Shown here: one piece after another, positions 8,872 through 16,860 of the stretch
Numbering within the stretch: position 1 is the first letter of the stretch
How the letters are laid out: each line of letters opens with the position of its first letter
Assembly (NCBI GenBank): GCA_020444165.1
Contig: JAHLLK010000002.1
Coordinates: 62,001-126,000 of the forward strand
Length of the DNA: 64,000 nt
Origin: Deltaproteobacteria bacterium
Lineage (GTDB): Bacteria; Desulfobacterota; Desulfarculia; Desulfarculales; Desulfarculaceae
Direction: 5' to 3'
Made by a program: the position numbers and the translations under genes
Notes under the pieces: generated by a model
Database searches by the model: none
Seen by the model: only the letters and a program-made list of their open reading frames with translations
Told to the model about the DNA's origin: nothing

Positions 8872-11800
8872 ATGGAAAACACCATAAGTTTTGTGCTGCG
8901 CAACCGGTTGTTGATGGTCGTGATCGGCGTGTTGGTTTTGTCCGCCGGCTGGTACAGCTATCGAACTCTCCCGGTGGATTCGTTTCCCGATGTCACACCT
9001 TCGCTGGTTCAAGTCTTCACGGAAACCCAGGGCCTGGCCACGGAAGAAGTGGAGAAGTACGTCACCTATCCGGTGGAAACCGCCCTGAACGGGCTGCCGG
9101 ATATCAAGGAAATCCGCTCCATATCCAACTTCGGCCTTTCCGTGGTCAATGTGTATTTCGAGGACGGCACGGATATCTATTTCGCCAGGCAACTGGTGAA
9201 CGAACGCTTGCAGTTGGCGCGGGAACAGATTCCCGAGGGATTCGGCGAGCCGGGAATGGGCCCCATAGCCACGGGGCTGGGGCAGATTCTCTTTTATGTG
9301 CTGGAAGATGAAACCGGCAAACGAAGCCCGGAACAAATGCGGGAGATCCAGGACTGGCTGATCAAGTTCAACTTGCAGACGGTCCCCGGCGTCACCGAGG
9401 TGCTCTCCCTGGGGGGAGAGGTGAAGCAGTTTCAGGTGCGGGTCAGACCGGCGGACCTGTTGCGTTACGATCTTTCCATCGGTGAGGTGGTGGAAAAAAT
9501 CAAGGCCAACAACGCCAATGTGGGCGCTCAATTCCTGGTGAAAAACTCCGAGGAATATATCGTGCGCTCCGTGGGTTTGGCCAAGACCATCGATGACTTG
9601 CAGCACATCGTGCTCAAGGTTGACGACGGCACCCCGGTGTACCTGGACCAGCTGGCGGACGTGGTCATCGGCGGGGAAATCCGCCGCGGTTTGGCGACCA
9701 TGAACGGAGTGGGCGAAGTGGTGGTGGGCATGGTGCTGAAACTCATCGGGACCAACACCTCCACCGTGATTGCCGACGTGAAAACCCGGCTGGCCGAAAT
9801 CAATCAGGTGCTGCCGGAGGGGATCACGGTGGTTCCCTACTACGATCAAGCCACCCTGGTGGCCAAATGCGTGAAGACGGTCACCGACGCCTTGCTCTTG
9901 GGCGTCATTTTGGTGGCCGGGGTGCTTTTGATCTACATGGGAGGGCTGAGAGCCAGCCTGGTGGTGGCCCTGTCAATCCCCTTTTCCATTTTCTTCTCCT
10001 TCATCCTCATGAAAATCTTCGGGATCAGCGCGAACCTGATGTCTTTGGGCGGTTTGGCGATTGCCATCGGCATGATGGTGGACGCCACCATCGTCATGGT
10101 GGAAAACGTGGACCGCATGTTGCGGGAAGCCGACCCCGGGGAACCGCGCCTGGCCATTGTCGCCAGGGCCTGCACCGAGGTGGGCCGGCCCATAATTTTC
10201 GCCATAGTCATCATAATCTGCGTCTTCCTGCCTCTGTTCTCCCTGCAGGGAGTGGAGGGGAAAACCTTCACGCCGCTGGCTTACACGGTTGCCTTTGCCA
10301 TGCTGGGCTCCCTGCTCTACGCCCTGCTTTTGGCCCCCGTTTCGTCCTACCTGTTGATGCGCCGGCCCAGATCCCTGGGTGACGGGACGGAGCCCCGGCA
10401 GGCCACGGCCGTGGCCTGGCTCCTGGTGCCCTACCGGCCCTTGGTGAGCCTGTTCGTCCGCCACCGCTGGCTGGCGGTGGGGCTGGCCCTCTTGATGCTC
10501 GGCGCGGGAGGCCTGGTGTTGCCGCGGTTGGGCTCGCAGTTCGTGCCGCGTCTCGACGAGGGGGACTTGATGATCAGGGCGACCATGGCGCCCTCGATCT
10601 CCCTGGAAGAGGCCCGAGCGACCATGCTGCGCTTCGAGCGGAGCCTCATGAAAAAATTTCCCGAAGTGGTGCGCGTGGTCAGCCGGGTGGGCCGCGGCGA
10701 AATCGGCGCGCACGCCGACCCGGTGAACAGCGCGGAATCCTTTGTCGCCCTCCAGCCGCAAGATCAGTGGACCAGCGCGGAAAACGCCGAAGAATTGTAC
10801 TTCGCCATCAGCGAGTATCTGGAAGATTTTCCCGGGGCCCAGTTTAACGTCACCCAACCCATCGCCGCCGCCGTGGATGAACTGATCACGGGGACCAAGG
10901 CAGAGCTGGCCATAAAAATCTTCGGCCCGGACATGGAGGTGCTGAAAGAAAAGGCCGCGGAGATCGAAGGAGTGATCGAGAAGATATCCGGCGCGGCCGA
11001 TGTGCAAAGAGATCAAGTCACCGGCACTCCCCAGTTGCTCATCGGGGTGGATCGCCAGGCAATAGCCCGCTATGGCATTAACGTAGAAGAAGTGCAAAAC
11101 ATTATCCGAACCGCGGTAGGAGGGGAGCCGGCAGGGCAGATCTTCGAGGGCATAAGGCGTTTCGACATATTCGTGCGTTTCGCGCCGGAAGCCCGGGACA
11201 ATGCCGAGGCCATCAAACATATTTTGATCGCCGCGCCTGGGGGGGCCAAGATCCCCCTGGACCAGTTGGCCACCGTGGAGGAAATCACCGGGCCGCGGCA
11301 AATCACCCGGGAAAACAACCAGCGTTTCATCACGGTGCAATGCAACGTGCGCGGGAGGGACATCGGCTCTTTCGTGGCGGAGGGGCAAAGCGCCATCGCG
11401 CAAAAAGTGGCCATGCCTCCCGGTTACCTGGTGACCTGGGGCGGGCAGTTCGAGTTGCAGCAAGAGGCCAACCAAAGATTGAGCCTGGTGGTGCCGCTGA
11501 CCTTGCTGGCCATTCTCCTTCTGCTGTTCATGAACTTCCAGTCGCTGAAGAACACCGTGCTGATCCTTTTGAACATACCCTTGGCCCTGGTGGGCGGGGT
11601 GGTGGCGCTGTGGCTTACCGGGCAGAACCTCTCGGTGCCTTCGTCCATCGGATTCATCGCCCTGTTCGGCATCGCTCTGGAAAACGGCATGGTGCTGGTG
11701 AGTTACCTCAACCAGCTGCTGCGGGACGGCGTGCCGCTGGACGAGGCGTCCGTGCGCGGGGCCTGCCTGCGCCTGCGGCCGGTGCTCATGACCGCCAGCA

Positions 11801-11973
11801 CCACGGCCCTGGGTTTGATCCCGTTGTTGTTTTCCAGCGGCACCGGCAGTGAGGTGCAGATGCCATTGGCCACGGTGGTGGTGGGCGGGCTGGTGACGTC
11901 CACCATATTGACCCTCCTGGTCATCCCCGCCATCTACAAATGGTTTGCCGTCAAAGTGGAAATGGAGGCCTGA
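8872..11973 (+). CDS. Heavy-metal efflux RND transporter (CzcA/CusA family)
   Basis: A 1033-residue inner-membrane proton antiporter, normal length for the HME-RND group. It opens with a first transmembrane helix (LLMVVIGVLVLSAGW) and the periplasmic start VDSFPDVTPSLVQVFTET. The transmembrane relay region IAIGMMVDATIVMVENVDRM carries the conserved acidic residue of this group, and the second half repeats the fold (IALENGMVLVSYLNQL). The family pumps Co, Zn, Cd, Ni, Cu or Ag ions. Start is supported by GAGAGGGG upstream. It follows czcB by 14 bases and precedes a PII-like gene by 5 bases. Confidence 0.95.
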   Translation: MENTISFVLRNRLLMVVIGVLVLSAGWYSYRTLPVDSFPDVTPSLVQVFTETQGLATEEVEKYVTYPVETALNGLPDIKEIRSISNFGLSVVNVYFEDGTDIYFARQLVNERLQLAREQIPEGFGEPGMGPIATGLGQILFYVLEDETGKRSPEQMREIQDWLIKFNLQTVPGVTEVLSLGGEVKQFQVRVRPADLLRYDLSIGEVVEKIKANNANVGAQFLVKNSEEYIVRSVGLAKTIDDLQHIVLKVDDGTPVYLDQLADVVIGGEIRRGLATMNGVGEVVVGMVLKLIGTNTSTVIADVKTRLAEINQVLPEGITVVPYYDQATLVAKCVKTVTDALLLGVILVAGVLLIYMGGLRASLVVALSIPFSIFFSFILMKIFGISANLMSLGGLAIAIGMMVDATIVMVENVDRMLREADPGEPRLAIVARACTEVGRPIIFAIVIIICVFLPLFSLQGVEGKTFTPLAYTVAFAMLGSLLYALLLAPVSSYLLMRRPRSLGDGTEPRQATAVAWLLVPYRPLVSLFVRHRWLAVGLALLMLGAGGLVLPRLGSQFVPRLDEGDLMIRATMAPSISLEEARATMLRFERSLMKKFPEVVRVVSRVGRGEIGAHADPVNSAESFVALQPQDQWTSAENAEELYFAISEYLEDFPGAQFNVTQPIAAAVDELITGTKAELAIKIFGPDMEVLKEKAAEIEGVIEKISGAADVQRDQVTGTPQLLIGVDRQAIARYGINVEEVQNIIRTAVGGEPAGQIFEGIRRFDIFVRFAPEARDNAEAIKHILIAAPGGAKIPLDQLATVEEITGPRQITRENNQRFITVQCNVRGRDIGSFVAEGQSAIAQKVAMPPGYLVTWGGQFELQQEANQRLSLVVPLTLLAILLLLFMNFQSLKNTVLILLNIPLALVGGVVALWLTGQNLSVPSSIGFIALFGIALENGMVLVSYLNQLLRDGVPLDEASVRGACLRLRPVLMTASTTALGLIPLLFSSGTGSEVQMPLATVVVGGLVTSTILTLLVIPAIYKWFAVKVEMEA

Positions 11974-11978
11974 AGCCC

Positions 11979-12308
11979 ATGAAAGAGGTAAAGGCGTACA
12001 TCAAAAAACACAAATTGGACGAGGTCGAGCGGTCGTTGCGAAAAATCGAGGGCCTGACGGGCTTCAGCGTCAGCGAATTCCAGGGCCATGGCGCGGGTTG
12101 GAGAGGGCCCGGACAGGAGGAGGCAATTGCGTATCAGCACGGGGTGAAGCTGGAAATCATCTGCCGGGACGATCTCGTGGATCAAGTGGTGGAACACATC
12201 GCCAAAGCCGCGCATACCGGGCTCAAGGGCGATGGAAAAATTTATGTCGCCAGCATTGAACAAGCGGTGCGCATCAGCACTGGCGAACGCGGCGAAAGAG
12301 CCGTCTGA
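11979..12308 (+). CDS. PII-like signalling protein linked to a metal RND pump
   Basis: A 109-residue protein starting MKEVKAYIKKHKLDEVERSL, with a PII T-loop region (SEFQGHGAGWRG) that lacks the uridylylation tyrosine of GlnB. The B-loop AAHTGLKGDGKIYV is intact, so adenine-nucleotide binding is plausible. A group of PII proteins genetically linked to CusA/CzcA pumps has been described (PII-NG). Position here, 5 bases after the transporter gene, fits that group exactly. Probable role: sense a nucleotide or metal state and adjust pump activity or expression; this is inference from family and context. Confidence 0.88.
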   Translation: MKEVKAYIKKHKLDEVERSLRKIEGLTGFSVSEFQGHGAGWRGPGQEEAIAYQHGVKLEIICRDDLVDQVVEHIAKAAHTGLKGDGKIYVASIEQAVRISTGERGERAV

Positions 12309-12322
12309 GAGGGAGGAAAAGC

Positions 12323-12781
12323 ATGAAAGCATACAAGAAGGCTTACGGCCTGCTGGGCCTGCTCGCCCTGGGCTTGGCGGTCGGCGGGTGCGCCAGCCAT
12401 GCCCTGGACTTGGCCCAAATGGATCAACTGGCCATAGAAATCAAGGACACCCAAAACGCCGTGATCTCGGACGTCAAGATCGTGGAAAATGCCGGGGAGG
12501 TGACCCTGTCCGGGGTGGTTTCATTGCGCTCACCAGGGGCCGCGGTGCGCTTCCCCGTGAAGTCTCACGTCGACGTGAGGGTCTACCAGCCCGAGGGGAA
12601 AATGGTTTACCAGGAAACGGTTCGCCTTTTCCCCAACCTGCCATGGGGCAAAGTGTCGCGCTCGATGCTCAGGGCCAGATACTTCACTTCCGCCGTGCCC
12701 TCTGACAAGCTGAACCTGACCAAGCACGACAAGATCGTCGTCATATATCACGAGACCCCGCACGACTGCACCAGAGTGTAG
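12323..12781 (+). CDS. Lipoprotein of unknown function at the end of the metal-efflux operon
   Basis: A 152-residue protein with a lipoprotein signal (LLALGLAVGGC, Cys about residue 24) after a basic start MKAYKKAYG. The mature part has alternating beta-strand character and contains few histidines, with one HETPHDC segment near the C-terminus. Ribosome site GAGGGAGGA precedes the ATG by about 8 bases, and the gene follows the PII-like gene by 14 bases, so it belongs to the same transcript. I do not recognise a domain. A role in envelope metal handling is only suggested by position. Confidence 0.7.
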   Translation: MKAYKKAYGLLGLLALGLAVGGCASHALDLAQMDQLAIEIKDTQNAVISDVKIVENAGEVTLSGVVSLRSPGAAVRFPVKSHVDVRVYQPEGKMVYQETVRLFPNLPWGKVSRSMLRARYFTSAVPSDKLNLTKHDKIVVIYHETPHDCTRV

Positions 12782-13020
12782 GCGCAAGGGGCGGGCGGGG
12801 GGGGAGCTCAGGGTTCTCCCGGGAGGGGAAGCGGGCAGGTTGGCCGGATCGGGTCGGCCCGCCCCCCTGCTGGATGCGTGAACGCGGCAGGCTGCCAGGA
12901 ACCGCCGAGTTCCTGGCGGCCGGCTCGTTCCGGCCCAGGCGGGCATTTGGAGCCGAGTCCAGGGGGTCTGGAAGAGCTGCGGAGCCCAGAGCGGCGAAGG
13001 AGGAGTAGAAAGCCACGAGG

Positions 13021-13267
13021 AGAGCATTGCACGGGGCGTCCTGCCCCGTGCAATGTCGGCTTGGCAAAAACGTGACTCCACCCCAGCAAGCAGAGCTTGC
13101 CGGGGGCCCGGGTTTTGCCAAGCCTCACAAATTGCAAGCTTTTTGAAGCTTGCAATTTGGCGGGCCATCCTTGGCCCGCATCGGCCATTGCCTGCCGTAA
13201 TCATGTTTCACAGCCCTTTTTGACATAATATCAACACGTTTTATGTGTTTCACCATGCAATGGCCTC
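13021..13267 (+). repeat. Multi-hairpin element, copy B1 (247 bp)
   Basis: Hairpins in order: H1 13025-13055 (CATTGCACGGGG / CCCCGTGCAATG, loop carrying CGTCCTG), H2 13058-13124 (GGCTTGGCAAAA arms with an extra hairpin nested in the loop), H3 13128-13159 (CAAATTGCAAGCTT / AAGCTTGCAATTTG), H4 13160-13179 (GCGGGCCA / TGGCCCGC), then an AT-rich tail ending in TGCAATGGCCTC. The left edge GAGG..CATTGCA is an inverted match to that tail. It is nearly identical to B2 at 54.8 kb. The preceding 240 bases (12782-13020) are GC-rich with nothing recognisable. Confidence 0.88.
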
Positions 13268-13332
13268 GAAACGTGTAGAGAAGTCAACAGTGGAATTTAA
13301 ATTTTGTTGAGAGTCCCTGGAAGAAGTGGTTT

Positions 13333-14367
13333 TCAAGCACCCAAAAAACACCCCGGGTCTCCTCCCGTAGCCGCCCCGCTGTGCGCATGGGCGATGGCGC
13401 GGCAGCCGCGGCACACGGCCCAGCGGGCGCAGGAGCGGCAGGGTTCGGCGTAGCGGGAGCGGTCGCGGAGGGCGTGCAGGAGGGGCGAGGCGGCCCAGAT
13501 CTCCCTGAGGCTGTCGGTGCGGAGGTTACCCAGGGGGAGCGGCAGGCGGCGGCAGGGCAAGAGGGTGCCGTCGTGCATGATGGTCAGCCCGGACACCCCG
13601 GCCGCGCAGCCGCCCAGGGGCGTGTCGCCCAGGTCTTCCGGGGGCGGTGGCAGCTTGGCCTGGGCCGCCACCGGGTCGCCGGTGACCAGATCGAGGCCGG
13701 GGGGCGCAAGCTCCCCCAGGCGGGCGTAGAGCTCGCGCAGTTCCTCGCGGGAGAGCGCTGCGGCCAGCATGTCCCGGCCGCGGCCCACGGGCACCAGGCG
13801 GGAATAGCCCAGGCGGGCCACCCCCAGGGAGCGGGCCAGGTCCACCAGCTCGGGCATGGCGGCGGCGTTGTGGGCCGAGAGGGTCACGTTCAGGGTCACC
13901 GGCAGGCGGGAGTCCACCAGATTGGCCACCCCGGCCAGGGCCGCCGCATGGCTGCCCGGGCCGCGCACGGCCTCGTGCACCGCCGCCGGGCCTTCCAGGC
14001 TCACCTGCACCCCGGCGACACCCAGGTCGGCCAGGCGGCGGGCCGCGGCCGCGTCCACCAGGAGGCCGTTGGTCAGGAGGAACACTTCGAAGCCCCGGGC
14101 GCGCAGGTCCGCGATGATCGGGAACAGGTCATCGCGCAGGAATGGCTCGCCGCCGGTGAGGTTCACCGAGGCGCTGAGGTCCAGGCCGTAGGCCTGGCGC
14201 CAGTCCTCCAGCATCTCCACCGCCTCGTCCATGATCTCCCGGGCCTCGGCCTGGGTGATCTCGGGGGTGGTGGAGGGCTCCTGGTAGCAATGGCGGCAGG
14301 CCAGGTTGCACCGCTGGGTCAGGTGCCACTGCAAGAAGAAGTCTTGAGGCCGCAACATGGTTTTCAC
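13333..14367 (-). CDS. Radical SAM/SPASM domain protein
   Basis: A 344-residue enzyme. The radical SAM motif is CNLACRHC at residues 20-27, followed by NLTGGEPFLRDD, the usual SAM-contact strand. The C-terminal SPASM-type region has the Cys set GGCAAGVSGL, LPCRRLP and a dense cluster around CRSCARWAVCRGC, enough for one or two auxiliary 4Fe-4S clusters. The architecture is shared by peptide-modifying maturases and by haem d1/haem b synthesis enzymes (NirJ/AhbC/AhbD). No substrate peptide gene is adjacent, but a 34-residue peptide gene lies about 0.9 kb upstream on the same strand. Substrate is not assigned. Confidence 0.82.
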   Translation of the reverse strand: MKTMLRPQDFFLQWHLTQRCNLACRHCYQEPSTTPEITQAEAREIMDEAVEMLEDWRQAYGLDLSASVNLTGGEPFLRDDLFPIIADLRARGFEVFLLTNGLLVDAAAARRLADLGVAGVQVSLEGPAAVHEAVRGPGSHAAALAGVANLVDSRLPVTLNVTLSAHNAAAMPELVDLARSLGVARLGYSRLVPVGRGRDMLAAALSREELRELYARLGELAPPGLDLVTGDPVAAQAKLPPPPEDLGDTPLGGCAAGVSGLTIMHDGTLLPCRRLPLPLGNLRTDSLREIWAASPLLHALRDRSRYAEPCRSCARWAVCRGCRAIAHAHSGAATGGDPGCFLGA

Positions 14368-14435
14368 CAGTTAAAATTAATGGTGATAATTATCTGCCTT
14401 GTTGTGGGCCGTAGGTGGTGCGCAAAAGGCCTCAT

Positions 14436-14553
14436 GCGGGCCATGGATGGCCCGCCAAATCACGAGCCCAAAAGGCTAGTTATTTGTGAGTTTTGGCAAA
14501 ACCACGCTTTTGCCAAAACTCCAAGCTGGACGGTGCAGGACGCATCGTCCAGC
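14436..14553 (-). repeat. Multi-hairpin element, copy C (reverse orientation)
   Basis: Read on the plus strand the hairpins come in reverse order: H4 14436-14455 (GCGGGCCA / TGGCCCGC), H3 14456-14486 (CAAAT / ATTTG, decayed), H2 14488-14521 (14-bp stem GAGTTTTGGCAAAA, loop CCACGC) and H1 14525-14553 (GCTGGACG / CGTCCAGC with GCAGGACGC in the loop). No H5 is visible. It separates the YceI gene from the radical SAM gene. Confidence 0.82.
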
Positions 14554-14611
14554 ACTCTGGGCTGGGGCCTTGGGTGACGGCCATGGTCGGGACCGGGGGA
14601 GCGGCCAAAGC

Positions 14612-15139
14612 CTACGCCACCAGGTCCGCCTCCACTTCCAGGTTGAGGTAGAGCATCTTGCCCACCACGTAGCCGCCATTCTCCAGCGGCATGTTCCAGG
14701 TCAGCCCGAAGGCCTCGCGGTCCAGGCGGGTGGTGGCGTGGACGCCGATGGTGGTTTCGCCCTCGGTGCCCGCGAGGGGGCCGTACAGGGAAGCCTCCAG
14801 CTCCACGGGCAGGGTAACGTCGCGGATGGTCACCCGGCCCTGAACCAGGGCGGTGTTGATACTGGTCACCCGCACGGCGCCGCTTTGGAACTTGATCTCC
14901 GGGAATTGGGCCACGTCCAGAAAATCGGGGCTCATGAGGTGCAGGTCCCGCTTGGCCAGGCCGGTGGTGAGGCTGTCGGCGGCGATGGTGATCTCGGCGG
15001 CCAGGGTGGCGGGGTCGGCAGGCGTGTAGGTGACGTGGCCCGCGAGGCGGTTGAACTGGCCGTGCACCAGGCTGACCATCATGTGGCCCACGTGGAAGGC
15101 CGCCACCGTGTGATCGGGATCGATTTTCCAGATAGCCAT
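14612..15139 (-). CDS. YceI family protein
   Basis: A 175-residue protein starting MAIWKIDPDHTVAAFHVGHM, the classic YceI opening, with the family's F-x-A-x-S-like strands (ITIAADSLTTG, then LHLMSPDFLDVAQFPEIKFQS) and the C-terminal LTWN segment. YceI proteins are lipocalin-like beta-barrels that bind a polyisoprenoid. There is no signal peptide, unlike E. coli YceI, so this one is cytoplasmic. A longer in-frame start is possible but a GGGGG-type ribosome site and the family N-terminus favour 15139. A 34-codon peptide gene lies 126 bases upstream on the same strand. Confidence 0.9.
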   Translation of the reverse strand: MAIWKIDPDHTVAAFHVGHMMVSLVHGQFNRLAGHVTYTPADPATLAAEITIAADSLTTGLAKRDLHLMSPDFLDVAQFPEIKFQSGAVRVTSINTALVQGRVTIRDVTLPVELEASLYGPLAGTEGETTIGVHATTRLDREAFGLTWNMPLENGGYVVGKMLYLNLEVEADLVA

Positions 15140-15264
15140 TTGTGCCCCCGCAAGCTGCTTGCTTCCAAAAAACCTGGGGGAAGACCGCCCGCCCCGGGGC
15201 CAGGGGCCTTCCCCCGCGATGTTTTCGTTACCGCCGACCGGCGGTATTAACTCTTTCAACCCTT

Positions 15265-15369
15265 TCACTTCAAGCAGTGCTTGACCGGCGTCTCCTTGGC
15301 GGCCGTCTTGATGGCGAGCCAGAAGGAAGCTTCCTTCTGGAGCGCCTCTTTGCTCACCTGCTTTTTCAT
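15265..15369 (-). CDS. 34-residue peptide gene, unknown function
   Basis: An ATG at 15369 preceded by a strong AAAGGAGG ribosome site opens a 34-codon frame ending at TGA (15265-15267). The product is basic and partly amphipathic: MKKQVSKEALQKEASFW, then LAIKTAAKETPV and a C-terminal KHCLK with the only cysteine. It lies 126 bases upstream of the YceI gene on the same strand, with a symmetrical operator-like site 74 bases before its start. I do not recognise the family. It could be a small cytoplasmic protein, or a leader or modified peptide. The ribosome site and the position make it a credible gene. Confidence 0.55.
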   Translation of the reverse strand: MKKQVSKEALQKEASFWLAIKTAAKETPVKHCLK

Positions 15370-15442
15370 CCGTGCCTCCTTTCAGGCTAAACCATCCGGG
15401 GCAGCATGCCACCTGGAAATTAGTCTAAAGGGAGGTGGGGCC

Positions 15443-15463
15443 TATCGAACAAGATTTTCGATA
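15443..15463. promoter_or_regulatory. Inverted-repeat operator candidate
   Basis: TATCGAA and TTCGATA are perfect 7-bp arms separated by 7 bases, in an AT-rich patch 74 bases upstream of the 34-residue peptide/YceI pair. Spacing and symmetry are those of a homodimeric repressor site; the regulator is not identified. The remainder of the gap 15370-15702 holds a terminator (below) and no gene I can support. Confidence 0.45.
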
Positions 15464-15639
15464 TGTAATGGCAAAAGTAATTGAAATACTCAATCTTATT
15501 ATCCAGCGGTAGGAATTTGCCCGAGTGTCCTTGCCAAAGCAATTTTTGGGGCAATTCCCCGCTTTCGGCAGGAATTAGGATTAGAGGCATTCGTCACGCA
15601 AGCCACTTGAAAATATCAAGTTTTTTTGGGGGAGGGGGG

Positions 15640-15687
15640 TGTGGGGGGAGGACCCTTTTTGTTCACAAAAAGGGTCCTCCCCCCACA
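15640..15687. terminator. Terminator, 22-bp perfect stem (family T, copy 2)
   Basis: Arms 15640-15661 and 15666-15687 pair perfectly around a TTCA loop; the arm contains TGTGGGGGGAGGACCC followed by a T run. It lies just 3' of the siroheme/ferredoxin gene, which reads towards it. Flanks TTTTTTTGGGGGAGGGGGG and TCTTCTC match the other two family members. Confidence 0.85.
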
Positions 15688-15702
15688 TCTTCTCTTAATC
15701 TC

Positions 15703-16533
15703 TTACCGGCCCCTGGTCCGCAGCCACCAGGCCGCGAAGCGTTCGCCGGGTTGGCCTTCGGCCAGGTAGGCTTCCACGGCTTCGCGGAGCACGGCCACGG
15801 CTTCGGCCGGAGTGGCCACTTGGGCCACCTCCGCGGCCAGGTGGGGGTGGCGGCCCAGTTTGCCGGCCAGGAGGATGCGGGCTCCGGGCGGGTCGAGGGT
15901 CACGGCCTCGGCCGGGCAGGTGGTGTGGCAGGTGCGGCAGCCCTGGCAGGCCGCGGCGGACCAGAGGGCGGTGTCTGCGACTTGGATGGCCCCGTCGGGG
16001 CAGGCTTCGGCGCAGGCTCCGCAGGCGGTGCAGGCCGCGGCGTCGAATTGGGGATGCACCGTGCCCACCAGGGCCAGGTCGGCGATCTGGGGCCGGGAGC
16101 AGCCGTTGGGGCAGCCGGACAGCGCTATGCGGAGCTTGTGGTGGAAGAGGATCTTGTCGTCCGCCACCTTGGCCCGCAGGCGCTCGGACACGTTGTCCCG
16201 GGCCAGCCACTCCTCCACCGCGCGCCGCCAGGGCTCCAGGTTCAGCAGCGCGTTGGGGCAGCCGGCCAGCTCATGGCGGCAGGCTTCCACCACCACCAGG
16301 GGCGTGCCGGGCCGGTTCTCGGCCGGCAGCATCGCCGCCAGCTCCTGGTCACTGCGCCCGCCCTTGAGCGCCCGGTACTTCTCCTCGGCCCGGGCAAAGT
16401 CCTGGGCCGTGACCAGGCTGCCGCCGGCCTGGGTCACCAGCTCCTCCACCTTGCGGCGCACCAGGGGGCGCAGGAGGAAGGGCACCCGGGCCAGGCCTTC
16501 CTCGGCTTCTTTCTGCCATTCTATCGCGGACAT
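15703..16533 (-). CDS. Siroheme/4Fe-4S sulfite-reductase-like protein with ferredoxin domain
   Basis: About 276 residues from the ATG at 16533 (GAGG 6 bases upstream). The N-terminus (VPFLLRPLVRRKVEELVTQ, then ARAEEKY) is the small helical domain also found at the C-terminus of protochlorophyllide reductase subunits. Next comes a reductase-like segment with ACRHELAGCPNALL and ALSGCPNGCSRPQ, the paired Cys motifs of siroheme-4Fe-4S proteins. After that are two ferredoxin motifs: CTACGACAEACPDG and CQGCRTCHTTCP. It resembles the short stand-alone sulfite/nitrite-reductase-domain proteins of sulfate reducers and methanogens. Electron carrier or small assimilatory-type reductase; substrate not assignable. 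Confidence 0.78.
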   Translation of the reverse strand: MSAIEWQKEAEEGLARVPFLLRPLVRRKVEELVTQAGGSLVTAQDFARAEEKYRALKGGRSDQELAAMLPAENRPGTPLVVVEACRHELAGCPNALLNLEPWRRAVEEWLARDNVSERLRAKVADDKILFHHKLRIALSGCPNGCSRPQIADLALVGTVHPQFDAAACTACGACAEACPDGAIQVADTALWSAAACQGCRTCHTTCPAEAVTLDPPGARILLAGKLGRHPHLAAEVAQVATPAEAVAVLREAVEAYLAEGQPGERFAAWWLRTRGR

Positions 16534-16860
16534 GACCAACCTCGCTCCCGCCTGGGGAGAGGCGGGGGGACCTTATAAACAATATGGTACTAAAATACTA
16601 CCTAAAAACTCCGGGAGCAAGGCCGGAGTGGCGGAGCCCCGCCCATCCCGCGCGCGCGTCCTTTGTGTGATGAGCCTTGGGGCCCGGCGTTCCTGCTCCC
16701 CGGAGCGGCGAAAATTGGTGCGGGCGCCGGGGCTGCCGCGTATATGCCCACGCGGGGGAGCGGCTATGGTTATAATCGGGAGGTTGCACCCAGCTCGGCG
16801 CGGGCCCGGGCGGGGCGGTCCGCCGCTCCGGCCCCGGCCGGTCCAGGAAGGAGAAGCCAC
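16534..16860. other. Intergenic region between divergent genes
   Basis: The 327 bases between the siroheme protein and the RraA-like gene must hold both promoters. A TATAAT hexamer occurs at 16771-16776 on the plus strand without a good -35 partner. The middle is GC-rich and I see no further gene or repeat. Confidence 0.4.

Noticed and set aside
14612..15412. A 266-residue extended form of the YceI protein
   Set aside because: The extension overlaps the peptide gene in another frame and lacks the family start; MAIWKIDPDHT is the normal N-terminus.
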